Source: Flavobacterium macacae (lineage in GTDB: Bacteria > Bacteroidota > Bacteroidia > Flavobacteriales > Flavobacteriaceae). Taken from it: DNA of 64,000 nt. This document shows positions 1 through 9,666 of this stretch, piece by piece (position 1 is the first letter of the stretch; each line of letters begins with the position of its first letter). The stretch is taken from the NCBI RefSeq assembly GCF_003865365.1, contig NZ_RQVR01000013.1:55959-119958 (forward strand), read 5' to 3'. A model generated the notes under the pieces. The model did not search any database. It was not told where the DNA came from and saw nothing but the letters and a program-made list of their open reading frames with translations. Made by a program: the position numbers and the translations under genes.

Positions 1-17
1 TTGTTCGTTCCATCTTC

Positions 18-1025
18 TCACTTATATAAAATTCTGAACCAATAATCAGATGAAAAGACGGGCTGACCTTCAAAAGTTCCATCCCATCCATCCGCACTCC
101 CGTTTAGATATTTCAACAGTTTTCCAAATCTATCATCAATGTAGATCTTAGCATCTCGCCCACTCAGCCCATTAATTCTCCAAAAATCATTTACACCATC
201 CCCGTTTGGAGTAAAGAAATTAGGATAGTTTAATAGATAAACATTCAAGAATAAATCATTACAACCATTAGGGTCTTTTATCGTGATCACATGTTCCCCA
301 GAACTCACGTTTTCAAATAAATTACTTTCTTGAAATTGCCCATTATCAATAGCATACAAATAATTTCCGGATCCTTGCGCAACCACCACTGTCACCGATT
401 GATTAGCGCTAAAATCAGTTGTAATTGCAGTCGCAACAGCTGTTGCCGAAGGATAAACCGTACATGAAGTAGATTCTGAACATCCTGTTACTGTATTTGT
501 TGCGACAACTTCATAAAGTCCTGCCTGAATAACATTATGAGAATTGCCGGTTGTTACCAGTAAATTCCCATTAAGTCGCCATTCAAAAACAAAACCAGAA
601 TTTGAAATCCCGCTATGTAACGTTACAAAATTTTCAATTTCTCCAGTTGCATTATTCACACACAAATAAGTGTCTTCAAACTCTGGATTTGGCTTTTCGC
701 CTACCGTAATGGAACTGGTTTCAACAGCCGTACACGAACTATTTAACGTATATATTATATTTACATTTCCGGAAGAAATTCCTGTAACAACACCATTCAT
801 CTCAACTGTTGCAATTGTGACATCAGAAGTTGACCATGTTCCACCAGCTGCTGCGTTAGAAAATGCAATTGTTTCTCCAACGCAAACAGAATCATCACCT
901 TGATTTGGCGTTAAATCGGGCATTTCTTCGATTAAAATTTCAAAAAACGTTGTGCCTCCAACATCACAATTAGGAATTGTTTCAGCAACTGTATAAGTTA
1001 CAACATGAACGCCAAGTGAACTCAA
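18..1025 (-). pseudogene. C-terminal part of a T9SS-secreted protein, cut off by in-frame stops
   Basis: This is the same reading frame as the gene at 1125-3059, separated from it by one TAG codon at 1125-1127, so it is the downstream part of one gene. It holds a Big_2-like bacterial Ig domain (about residues 38-107), a Cys-containing Ig/PKD-like domain, and a C-terminal domain with FFTPNGDGVNDFW and DGWDGTFEGQPVFSSDYWF. That is the type B sorting domain recognised by the type IX secretion system (gliding-motility-associated C-terminal domain). The domain is also cut: a TGA at 18-20 follows ILYK, and the same frame then reads E-D-G-T-N to the window edge, as expected for the missing end of the domain. 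There is no start codon or promoter of its own. Confidence 0.75.
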
Positions 1026-1124
1026 TGCTACAGAAATTTCGCCCGTAATGGAATCAATTACTAATCCTGAATCAGATGAAAAAGTTCCTCCTGAATTAAA
1101 ACCTGTAATTAAATTTGGCGAAAT

Positions 1125-3059
1125 CTAACTATTCCCTTCTGTTATACAAATAGGAGTCTGATATGAAAAATCTGTAATGTATTCATTCGAATTTTCAATA
1201 AAAATTTCAAAAGAACTTGTACCAGCTCCGTTGCAATCTTCAGCTCCTTGACCATATGAATACTCAATGACATGCAATCCCAGCGAACTTAAAGAAGGAT
1301 TAATCGCTCCTGAATTTGGATTTATAACTAATCCTGAATCAGATGAAAAAACTCCCCCAATTGTAAAACCAGTAACTGTCGTGGGAACTATTGTGGTGCT
1401 GTTTTGACAGATTATAGGAAAATATGAGAAATCTGTAATCGGGAGCATTCCGTCACTTATTCTTATCTGTGCGGCATTCGTAACAATTGTGGCTTGAGCT
1501 GCAACTAATTCGCAATAAAACTGCGATGCGTCAAGGTCAACTGAAACCTGATTTATTGTCAAGGTATTTGTATCTACACCAGAATACATGGCTCCATTTG
1601 CTAAGGGCAACCAAACTCCACTTGCGTCAAGTTTTTTCCATTGATAGGTATATTCTGTACCATCACTGTAACTAAATGATATTGTTGTTGAGCTATTTAC
1701 GCAGGCTACTTGACTGTTGGGTTGATAAAGTACCGGCAAATCAAATATTGTTTCGTGCGAACCTAAATTCTCACAAGTAGATGTACTTAAAATATCCCAA
1801 TCACTCTCGTCAAAAAAAGTTTTAGGAGCAATAGCATCAGGATTTCTAATCATAGAATAGCCTTGATAACTAGGCGTGTAAACCAAATCTAAAATGATGT
1901 TGTTATATACCAATTCTAAGGCATCATTTTCATTAATACCAAAATCGTGGTATTGATGATAGAATACGGGGCATGGCACATCATCAAATCCAACTATAAA
2001 AATCCCACCTGGTTCAATAGTACCTGTCAGATTTACTTCATAGTTAAATACTATGTCTCCAATATTCGCATACCTTTTTATTTTATATCCAGACAAATTA
2101 ATACTATTAAAACTTCCATTATAGAGCTCAATAAAAGCTCCATTAATTGAAGAATCATATATTTCTGACATATACAAGTCTGTCAAATCAGCACCTTCTG
2201 AGATTATTTTTGTAAAAATTTCCCCAGTGATACTTTCACAATCATTAGTAATTACCGTTATATAACCGTTTGTATTACCCGATGGAACATAAACTTCGAT
2301 TAATGAATCTGATATCACATTAAAATTAGTTGTTGCAACACCATTAAAATGAACTGAAGATGTCCCTGACCCAACTAAAAATCCACTACCTTCAATTTTA
2401 ACTAAGGTGTTTTCAGGACCATTATTTGGAAAAATCGAAGCAATTATAGGCGGATTACAAATAGGTATAACTTCTCCAAAAAGTTTAAACTCATCAAAAG
2501 TAAAATTATAACCACCGGTATAAATAGTATTTGATACCGTTAAAACTACCGTAACCTCACCAGTCAAGCCTGAAATTAAATTTGAAGCATTAGTCTGTCC
2601 AATTTCAGCCCCAGTTAATAATGGTGAAATTAAACCACTCCCAACAACAATTCCGTTTATTGACATTGACCAATTTTGTGGACCTCCGCTAGTTTTTTTA
2701 CCATAAAAATTAAATGATGATACCGAAAGTAAATATCCAGGAGCCACATCGAAAGTAAGAGTTGCTGTTGAATTACCCTGCATAAGCAACCCATTATTAA
2801 TTTCCCATTCACCAAAGGAATTATACCACGAAGAATTTAAAAGATTTGTATCAATTGTTGTTGGAGGTGCAATATACGGATAGGTAACAACTGTCGAAGG
2901 GAAACTGTGATAATAAATTTGTCCAGATGCAGACGCAGAAAGCATAAAAAGCATCGCAAGAATAGCAATCTTAAATTGAAAATTTATCCCGAATATTTTT
3001 ATCATCTTGCGAAGGTTTAAAATGATTATTAAATCATGAATCATTTTAATGAGGGACAT
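1125..3059 (-). CDS. Secreted multidomain cell-surface protein (IPT/TIG, lamin-tail, Ig-like), N-terminal part
   Basis: A Sec signal peptide is clear from MIKIFGINFQFK to SASASGQ, so the real start is probably the Met at residue 19 (about 3005) rather than 3059. After a beta-rich domain (about 48-200) come an IPT/TIG domain (about 200-285), a lamin-tail domain (about 290-440, with GAFIELYNGS and LSGYKIKRY), an Ig-like domain (about 445-535) and a repeat containing SSDSGLVI and LSSLGLHVIEY. A second copy of that repeat is interrupted by a TAG and continues in the same frame at 18-1025. Without the downstream sorting domain the product would be exported to the periplasm but could not use the type IX system. 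An adhesin-like or substrate-binding surface role is inferred. No catalytic domain is visible. Confidence 0.7.
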   Translation of the reverse strand: MSLIKMIHDLIIILNLRKMIKIFGINFQFKIAILAMLFMLSASASGQIYYHSFPSTVVTYPYIAPPTTIDTNLLNSSWYNSFGEWEINNGLLMQGNSTATLTFDVAPGYLLSVSSFNFYGKKTSGGPQNWSMSINGIVVGSGLISPLLTGAEIGQTNASNLISGLTGEVTVVLTVSNTIYTGGYNFTFDEFKLFGEVIPICNPPIIASIFPNNGPENTLVKIEGSGFLVGSGTSSVHFNGVATTNFNVISDSLIEVYVPSGNTNGYITVITNDCESITGEIFTKIISEGADLTDLYMSEIYDSSINGAFIELYNGSFNSINLSGYKIKRYANIGDIVFNYEVNLTGTIEPGGIFIVGFDDVPCPVFYHQYHDFGINENDALELVYNNIILDLVYTPSYQGYSMIRNPDAIAPKTFFDESDWDILSTSTCENLGSHETIFDLPVLYQPNSQVACVNSSTTISFSYSDGTEYTYQWKKLDASGVWLPLANGAMYSGVDTNTLTINQVSVDLDASQFYCELVAAQATIVTNAAQIRISDGMLPITDFSYFPIICQNSTTIVPTTVTGFTIGGVFSSDSGLVINPNSGAINPSLSSLGLHVIEYSYGQGAEDCNGAGTSSFEIFIENSNEYITDFSYQTPICITEGNS

Positions 3060-3143
3060 AGAAAACCCTCAAAGCCATAAATATAGCGCTAATTTAAACA
3101 TCTTTCAGAAATAACTCAAATTTTAATACTCGTTTTAAAACAT

Positions 3144-3171
3144 AAAAAAGCCTCCAGTTGGAGGCTTTAAA
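3144..3171 (-). terminator. Rho-independent terminator of the ABC/M1 operon
   Basis: The stem GCCTCC/GGAGGC with loop AGTT is flanked by A and T runs and lies just past the stop codon at 3178. Read on the minus strand it ends in a T tract. Confidence 0.85.
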
Positions 3172-3177
3172 AAATTA

Positions 3178-6100
3178 TTACTTTCTTCTGTTGTCTTCAG
3201 AGTTCGTGTCGATCAATTTATTGTAAGGATCAATCCCGACTTCTGTTGGTTTTTCATCCACGATTATAACAAATTTGTTATCTATTTTATTGATTTTATG
3301 TTTCTTTAGATACAGCTGTTTTTCTTTAGTTTTGCCTTTTACTTTTTGCTCACCAAAGATTCCAACTTCCACATAATCACTTAACGGATACGAATCTACT
3401 GCATATTTTTCGCCTTTACCTTTAAAAGTAAGCGTTTTACCATAAGCATTTTGGAAAGACCTTTTCCCTTTTGCGTCAGAACGGTATTTACTGACTTGCG
3501 CATTGATCGTTACTTCATATTTTCCGTTAGGTAATTTCTTTGAAGTAAAATTTTTAACACGGTTGTCATATAACGTGATTGTTTTGAACATATCATCAAT
3601 CATATATTTCAAAGAATCTGGCGTTGCTTCGTTTAAATACGACACAAATTCGATGGAATTCGTGTAAGGAGCTTCTTGATAAGCCGCTTTTTCAATGTAT
3701 TTTTTCAAAGCATTGTTCATATTCTTTTCTCCGATGTAATCGCTTAAAGTATATAAGACTAGCGAACCTTTGTTATAATGAATGTACTGTTGATTCTCGT
3801 TAAACATCAGCGGTTGCTCGCTTTTGCTTTCTCCTGTTCTTCCTTGAAGATAACTATCAAGAGCGTCTTTTAAGAATTTACGCATCTGCGACTTTCCATA
3901 TTCTTTTTCTAAAACTTTCAAAGAACTGTATTCTGACAAACTTTCAGACATCAAAGTCGCGCCTTGAACATTGGCACCAATCACCTGATGTGCCCACCAT
4001 TGGTGCGCCATTTCGTGAGAAGTTACCGAAAAAGGATAATCAACCGCATCATCATTTTCATCATCTACATCGGCAATAAAACCAATAGCTTCAGAAAACG
4101 GAATCGTGTTGGCAAATGACTGTGCAAAACCGCCACCCGTTCTTGGAAACTCAATGATTCTAGCTTGTTTATGCTGATACGGACTGAAGTTTTCAGTATA
4201 ATAATCCAATGATTTTTTAACCGCTTTGATCATTCGATCAATATTGTATTCATGCCCTTTTTGATAATAAACTTCGATAGCGACATCTTTCCACATGTCT
4301 TTTTTGATTTCATATCGAGCGGATTGATAGGCATAAAAATTCAACATCGGACGGTCCATTTTATAGTGGAAATAATTTCTTCCGTCAGCAGTCCATTTTT
4401 TCTCTAAATAACCTGGCGCGATTGCCGTTTGGTCCTCAGAAGTACTTACCGTGGTTTCAAAATTAATCCAGTCGGCATCACTTGAAATATACGTGTTTTT
4501 CCGAGCAATAGAATCAGTTGCTTTTGCCATTCTGTCTTTTGGCTTTAAACCATATCTTTTTCGGGTATCATCATCCCAAAGCTCACCATTTTCAGAATAT
4601 CCAATCGAAGGAAACGAACCGTTGTTTATGAAAGTTCCGTTTTCTAAAACTGGGGAATAATTTGTAATTAAAGTATTTGGTTTGTTCTTGATTTCAAAAT
4701 CAAATCTGATTGAATCTCCCGGATTCAATGGCGTTTTTAATCTGTAAATATTGAAATTATAAAGTGTGTCTTTTGAAACCAAAGTAGCTTCTTTGCTGAA
4801 TTTAAAGACACTTTCATAATCAACATAATCGATAAAAATGCTGTCAATAGGATTTTTAGTTTTGTTTTTCAAAAAATAATATCCTTTTACCTTCAAATCT
4901 CTGGTTTTAGGAAAAATAGCCACATTTACATTCACATCCGTGATTCTCGGTTGGTCATAATGTTCGTATTTTTTATATTTTTTTTCCCATTCTACCATTT
5001 GTTTTTCTCTTTCTTTTTGAGAATAACGTTGATTTACAATGTTGTTTTCATAATAAATTGTCGCACCAATTGCCACAAACCCTAAAAGCGCAACCAACAT
5101 GGGAACGGCTAATTTGGTTGTGAAACGTTTTTTTGCATTCGAGAATTTTTCTTTTGCAGACATTGGAATTCCTCTTGTCCAAAATAATAATGCCACACAG
5201 AAGAAAACCACTCCAAGCAATATCCAATAAAATTTATACAGATAATACAATTCAAGGCCGTGACCATATCCGTTCATGTCAGAATATTGGTAACCCGGAT
5301 CAGAATTATAACTATAAATATCTTGTTCCACACCAATTTCAGGTAAGAAAGCCAAAGCGATCATTATCAAAATCAATACAAAAAATCCAAGAAGATAATT
5401 TTTGAAAAGCGTTTGAATTAAAATGGCCAAAAACGCCCAAACCACAAAATTCAGCAGTTTTATTCCGTATAATTCTATCAAATAATGTCCGATTTCAAAA
5501 TTATTATAGCCGTTATAAGCTTGAATTGAAACTCCAGCAATCAAGATTAAAAGCAAAAGCAAAATCTGCATTTTGACAATTGCAATGAATTTTGAAGTCA
5601 ATAAAACCCAGTTTGGAATTGGCGTTACGTCAATTAAATGATTCATTCTTGCCGTTTCACCGCGGTGAATCAAGATACCGGCGAATAAGAATGTCAAAAT
5701 ATTAATAAAGAAATTAAACGTAGAACCTGGCAAGAACAGCATCTGCCATGTCACCGGAAATGTTTTTGTGCCATACATTTCTCCGGCCGTAACCGACATT
5801 AAAAGGATAAACAAAAGTCCGACAAAAGCAATGACGATAAAAGCCCAGTTTTTAATAATAAATTTAAAATCAAAGTTCGAAAGACTCCAAGCGGTTTTAA
5901 AATTCTGCCATCCAGAATAGTCGTGTTTTACCACCGGAATCTCAATTTTTGTAATGCCTCCAAAGTTGTTTTTTGTAGCACGATCGCCTTTTTTACCTTT
6001 CCCAAAAGTAATTGCGGTTTGGGTAAAAGAGAATAATTTGTATAAAATTCCAAGAATAAAAAGAGAAACACCCATCCAAATCAATCGATTGTAAATTACA

Positions 6101-6825
6101 ACTTCTTTCATCGGAAGCAGGTTTTCATTTTGTTCTGAAACCGTCCAATATTTAGTATAATAATTTAAAGCCTCACTTCCGAAAGGTTCAAAAAGCGCCA
6201 CAACATAACGGTTATCAGCGTCCCTTGTAAGATTTGAAAGAATAATTTGAAGCAAGAAAACAACGATTACTCCTATGAAACCCACAAAAATATTTCTGGA
6301 AACGGTAACCAACGTAAAGATAATAACTCCGATAAAAATCAAATTCGGAATCACAAATACAAAATACGTTTGCACAAAGGCAAGAACGCTAAAGTCAGTC
6401 AGCAAATCAGGGTTCACGCCAGGCATTACTGACGCAGTTAGAATTCCTAAAATCAATGAAAGTGTTATCAAAATAACCACAAACAGGGAACTCAAGAATT
6501 TACCGGCAATGTAATCTGTTTTTGTAAATGGATAAGAAAACAAAATTGTGTGCATATTATATCGAAAATCTCTGTAAACAGAAGTTCCCACAATAATTGG
6601 AAGCAGTAAATATATAAAGGTGTTTAAACCGTTTATCAGTCCGTTTAATGCAATTGGCGAGTTTGCGTATGCACTTGAATTTCTAACCGAACTCACGCTT
6701 TCAAAAACTCCAAAACTGATACAGCCGAAAAGCAATGAAATTAAGAAAAAGAGCGATAGAAATATGTAAAACGAGGCTCCTTTCAACCATCGTTTTAATT
6801 CGAAATTAAATATAGTTGAAAACAT
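3178..6825 (-). CDS. ABC transporter permease fused to M1-family metallopeptidase
   Basis: The 1215-residue protein has two parts. Residues 1 to about 600 are an ABC-2-type permease with many hydrophobic segments, in two six-helix-like blocks. The C-terminal half is an M1 aminopeptidase-like domain with zinc motif HEMAH at about residue 937 and the third ligand in SESLSEYS. A GGGFAQSF segment lies where M1 enzymes bind the peptide N-terminus. This fusion is a known Bacteroidota family, usually named 'ABC transporter permease/M1 family aminopeptidase'. The ATPase gene ends 1 nt upstream, so the two are surely cotranscribed. Export combined with peptide trimming is inferred, and the substrate is unknown. 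Confidence 0.88.
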   Translation of the reverse strand: MFSTIFNFELKRWLKGASFYIFLSLFFLISLLFGCISFGVFESVSSVRNSSAYANSPIALNGLINGLNTFIYLLLPIIVGTSVYRDFRYNMHTILFSYPFTKTDYIAGKFLSSLFVVILITLSLILGILTASVMPGVNPDLLTDFSVLAFVQTYFVFVIPNLIFIGVIIFTLVTVSRNIFVGFIGVIVVFLLQIILSNLTRDADNRYVVALFEPFGSEALNYYTKYWTVSEQNENLLPMKEVVIYNRLIWMGVSLFILGILYKLFSFTQTAITFGKGKKGDRATKNNFGGITKIEIPVVKHDYSGWQNFKTAWSLSNFDFKFIIKNWAFIVIAFVGLLFILLMSVTAGEMYGTKTFPVTWQMLFLPGSTFNFFINILTFLFAGILIHRGETARMNHLIDVTPIPNWVLLTSKFIAIVKMQILLLLLILIAGVSIQAYNGYNNFEIGHYLIELYGIKLLNFVVWAFLAILIQTLFKNYLLGFFVLILIMIALAFLPEIGVEQDIYSYNSDPGYQYSDMNGYGHGLELYYLYKFYWILLGVVFFCVALLFWTRGIPMSAKEKFSNAKKRFTTKLAVPMLVALLGFVAIGATIYYENNIVNQRYSQKEREKQMVEWEKKYKKYEHYDQPRITDVNVNVAIFPKTRDLKVKGYYFLKNKTKNPIDSIFIDYVDYESVFKFSKEATLVSKDTLYNFNIYRLKTPLNPGDSIRFDFEIKNKPNTLITNYSPVLENGTFINNGSFPSIGYSENGELWDDDTRKRYGLKPKDRMAKATDSIARKNTYISSDADWINFETTVSTSEDQTAIAPGYLEKKWTADGRNYFHYKMDRPMLNFYAYQSARYEIKKDMWKDVAIEVYYQKGHEYNIDRMIKAVKKSLDYYTENFSPYQHKQARIIEFPRTGGGFAQSFANTIPFSEAIGFIADVDDENDDAVDYPFSVTSHEMAHQWWAHQVIGANVQGATLMSESLSEYSSLKVLEKEYGKSQMRKFLKDALDSYLQGRTGESKSEQPLMFNENQQYIHYNKGSLVLYTLSDYIGEKNMNNALKKYIEKAAYQEAPYTNSIEFVSYLNEATPDSLKYMIDDMFKTITLYDNRVKNFTSKKLPNGKYEVTINAQVSKYRSDAKGKRSFQNAYGKTLTFKGKGEKYAVDSYPLSDYVEVGIFGEQKVKGKTKEKQLYLKKHKINKIDNKFVIIVDEKPTEVGIDPYNKLIDTNSEDNRRK

Positions 6826-6826
6826 C

Positions 6827-7702
6827 TTATTTATCAGATTTTAGTGCAACAAAATAAACATCTTCCAGCTGTGGATCAGCGTTTATGAAGGTTTCGTTTG
6901 GTTTTTCAATACTGTACACTTTAATATTTAAAGTATTGTCTTGGTTGTATTTTGAAGAAATTACGTTAAATTCTTTTTCATACGTTTCCAGTTCATCGCG
7001 CGTGATGATTTTGGTCCAAATGAAACCTTTTAATTTCCCTTCAGCTTCCGCGGGAGTTCCTTGTGCCAAGATTTTTCCTCCGTTTAAAATGGCCATTTCG
7101 TTACACAATTCTTTCACATCGTCCACGATGTGCGTTGAAAAAATAACAACGTGATTGGTTCCAATTTCTCTCAACACATTTAAAAAACGATGACGTTCTG
7201 CAGGATCCAAACCAGCAGTCGGCTCATCGACGATAATCAATTTTGGATTGTTCAAAAGTAATTGCGCAATCCCGAAACGCTGTTTCATTCCTCCAGAATA
7301 ACCGCTTACTGATTTTCCTCTTTGTTCATATAAATTGGTTACTTCAAGTACCTTTTTAACTAGAGCTTTCCTTTCAGAACGCGAAGAAATTCCTTTTAAT
7401 CTTGCAAAATAATCCAACAAAGTTTCTGCTGACATATTTGGATATACTCCAAATTCTTGAGGTAAATAACCCAAGATTTTTCGAAGCGAGATATTATCTT
7501 CCAAAACGTTAATTCCTTCAAATTCAATGGTTCCTGAATCGGGTTTCTGCAAAGTGGCAATCGTTCTCATTAATGAAGATTTTCCAGCACCATTCGGCCC
7601 TAAAAGTCCGAACATTCCTGAATTAATTTCCAAATTCAAATTATCCAGAGCTTTCACTCCATTTTTATATGTCTTGCTTAAGTTGTTTATTTTGAGCTTC
7701 AT
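6827..7702 (-). CDS. ABC transporter ATP-binding protein
   Basis: This is the cytoplasmic ATPase subunit for the fused permease/peptidase encoded 1 nt downstream. All nucleotide-binding motifs are present: Walker A GPNGAGKSS (about 35-43), Q-loop LPQEFG, signature SGYSGGMKQR, Walker B LIIVDEPTAGLDP and H-loop STHIVDD. A C-terminal extension of about 80 residues resembles that of ABC-2 exporter ATPases. The ATG start follows an A/T-rich leader. The gene is divergent from thiL, and both would be driven from the 160-nt gap. Confidence 0.93.
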   Translation of the reverse strand: MKLKINNLSKTYKNGVKALDNLNLEINSGMFGLLGPNGAGKSSLMRTIATLQKPDSGTIEFEGINVLEDNISLRKILGYLPQEFGVYPNMSAETLLDYFARLKGISSRSERKALVKKVLEVTNLYEQRGKSVSGYSGGMKQRFGIAQLLLNNPKLIIVDEPTAGLDPAERHRFLNVLREIGTNHVVIFSTHIVDDVKELCNEMAILNGGKILAQGTPAEAEGKLKGFIWTKIITRDELETYEKEFNVISSKYNQDNTLNIKVYSIEKPNETFINADPQLEDVYFVALKSDK

Positions 7703-7834
7703 AATTTTGTGGTTATAATTGATTGATTATTTTCATTAGTGGGAAGATAGACAATTTTGTTACAGCTTTTTAACGTTTTTTTGAAATACCTTTCTCTCAA
7801 GTATATTTCAAATGGTATTGATTTTTAATCTTTG

Positions 7835-7842
7835 TACCTTTG
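7835..7842 (+). promoter_or_regulatory. -7 promoter element of thiL
   Basis: TACCTTTG matches the Bacteroidota -7 consensus TAnnTTTG and ends 20 nt before the thiL ATG. No TTTG at the ideal -33 spacing is seen; the nearest TTG is only 14 nt upstream. Confidence 0.55.
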
Positions 7843-7862
7843 CCACTTAGAAAACAAAAAAA

Positions 7863-8909
7863 ATGATAGAAGATAAAACGCCTCAACGCACAAGCCTCTC
7901 TGATTTAGGCGAATTTGGACTGATAAAACACCTTACTTCCAATTTTGAAATCAACAATCCTTCGACCTTAACAGGAATTGGTGATGACGCTGCCGTTCTT
8001 GATTTCAAGGATAAAAAAGCAGTTGTTTCCACCGATTTATTGATTGAAGGCGTACATTTTGATTTGGCTTATATGCCCTTGAAACATTTAGGTTACAAAT
8101 CAGTGGTTGTAAATCTTTCAGACATTTATGCAATGAATGCAAAACCAACGCAGATTACGGTTTCTGTAGCGGTATCAAATCGCTTTCCTTTGGAAGCTTT
8201 AGAAGAACTATTTGACGGAATTGCGACTGCTGCAAAAGAATATAATGTAGACGTGATTGGTGGCGACACGACTTCTTCTCAAAAAGGTTTGATCATCAGT
8301 ATTACCGCTATTGGAGAAGCTGACGAAAATGAATTGGTGTATAGAAACGGAGCCAAAATAACGGATTTATTAGTAGTTTCTGGTGACATCGGAGCGGCTT
8401 ATATGGGATTGCAAGTTTTGGAAAGAGAGAAACAAGTTTTTCAAGTAAATCCGAACAATCAGCCTGATTTAGATGCTTACACTTATATTATTGAAAGACA
8501 ATTAAGACCTGAAGCCAGAAAAGATGTGCGAACTCTGCTTCACGCTTTAGAGATAAAACCAACGGCGATGATTGATATTTCTGACGGGCTTTCTTCAGAA
8601 ATCATTCATCTGTGCAAACAATCAGAAGTGGGTTGTAATTTATACGAAGACAAGTTACCACTTGATCCGCAATTAATTTCGGTTTGTGAAGAATTTAATA
8701 TTGACAGTACAACTGTTGCGATCAATGGAGGAGAAGATTATGAATTGCTTTTCACCATTTCAATGGATGATTTTGATAAAATTAAAGGAAATCCTAATTT
8801 TTCAATCATCGGACATATGGTTCAAGAAAGCGAAGGAATTCATTTAATCACTAGAGCTGATACAAAAATTCCGTTAAAAGCGAGGGGCTGGAATGCCTTG
8901 GAGCAATAA
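7863..8909 (+). CDS. thiL: Thiamine-monophosphate kinase
   Basis: ThiL phosphorylates thiamine monophosphate to thiamine pyrophosphate with ATP, the last step of cofactor synthesis. The 348-residue protein is typical in length. It has the N-terminal metal/ATP loop GIGDDAAVLD, the STDLLIEGVHFD segment, VNLSDIYAMNAKP, GGDTTSS and the C-terminal INGGEDYELLF motif of the AIR-synthase/ThiL superfamily. It stands alone, with its own -7 box upstream and a strong terminator downstream. No other thiamine genes lie nearby. Confidence 0.95.
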   Translation: MIEDKTPQRTSLSDLGEFGLIKHLTSNFEINNPSTLTGIGDDAAVLDFKDKKAVVSTDLLIEGVHFDLAYMPLKHLGYKSVVVNLSDIYAMNAKPTQITVSVAVSNRFPLEALEELFDGIATAAKEYNVDVIGGDTTSSQKGLIISITAIGEADENELVYRNGAKITDLLVVSGDIGAAYMGLQVLEREKQVFQVNPNNQPDLDAYTYIIERQLRPEARKDVRTLLHALEIKPTAMIDISDGLSSEIIHLCKQSEVGCNLYEDKLPLDPQLISVCEEFNIDSTTVAINGGEDYELLFTISMDDFDKIKGNPNFSIIGHMVQESEGIHLITRADTKIPLKARGWNALEQ

Positions 8910-8931
8910 TTTACGGGAAATTTTTAAGCAT

Positions 8932-8966
8932 AAAAAAAGCGATGGTTTGGGGATCATCGCTTTTTT
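8932..8966. terminator. Bidirectional terminator after thiL
   Basis: A-run, GCGATG/CATCGC stem and T-run. It can end thiL on the plus strand and also the first unit of the 8.9-9.7 kb array on the minus strand. Confidence 0.8.
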
Positions 8967-9200
8967 ATTTTTCCAATTTTTCTAAACAGTAAATTTTAGG
9001 TTAAGTCCATTTTTGGGGCAAAAAAAGGTTACATTACAAAATTTAATTACTGGTTGTTGGTTGGGTTGTTGATTTTAATATGAAAATTTTACTTTTTACA
9101 ATTGTAAATTTACACGAACATCAGATAAGTTGTTTACGGTTTTCCCGCATATTTTCAATTACAGATAAAACCTAAAATTTTATATTTTTACCATTAAAAA

Positions 9201-9224
9201 AGCGATGCCTGGAGAAGCATCGCT
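9201..9224 (-). terminator. Hairpin ending unit 2 of the array
   Basis: Stem AGCGATGC/GCATCGCT, 8 bp, followed on the minus strand by TTTTTT. The plus-strand side lacks a clean T tract, which points to minus-strand transcription. Confidence 0.6.
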
Positions 9225-9466
9225 AATTTATTTTTTGGTTGGTTAAGCAGCTTTTTATTTTTGTAGGTTTGTCAAATTTGGGGACTGACAAAAGGGTGGT
9301 ATTTTATTTCAACTAACTGCTTATTTCATTTTTGGCTTTAATAATTCCTTTTGAGACTTATTGTTTTTAATAACTCTGTAAAAATAATATAAACGAATTA
9401 AAGTCGTTTACAGTTTTCCCGCATTTTTTCTTTCATCAAGCTATACGTCAAAGCATTAAATTAAAA

Positions 9467-9495
9467 AAACCGTCATTTCTTTCAAAAGACGGTTT
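9467..9495 (-). terminator. Hairpin ending unit 3 of the array
   Basis: Stem AAACCGTC/GACGGTTT with a 13-nt loop, followed on the minus strand by a T run. Confidence 0.6.
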
Positions 9496-9666
9496 AATTT
9501 TTCTGATAAAATCAAGCAAAATTGGCTGGTTTAGTCACTTTTTAGAAACTAAAAAAGGTTTAAAATTTTAAAAAAGCTTGATTCTAAGTACCTAACTCAA
9601 AATTCATTTGTAAAAATAGCTTTAAATGCCGAAACTTTTTTACGGTTTAACCGCATATTTTTTGAA

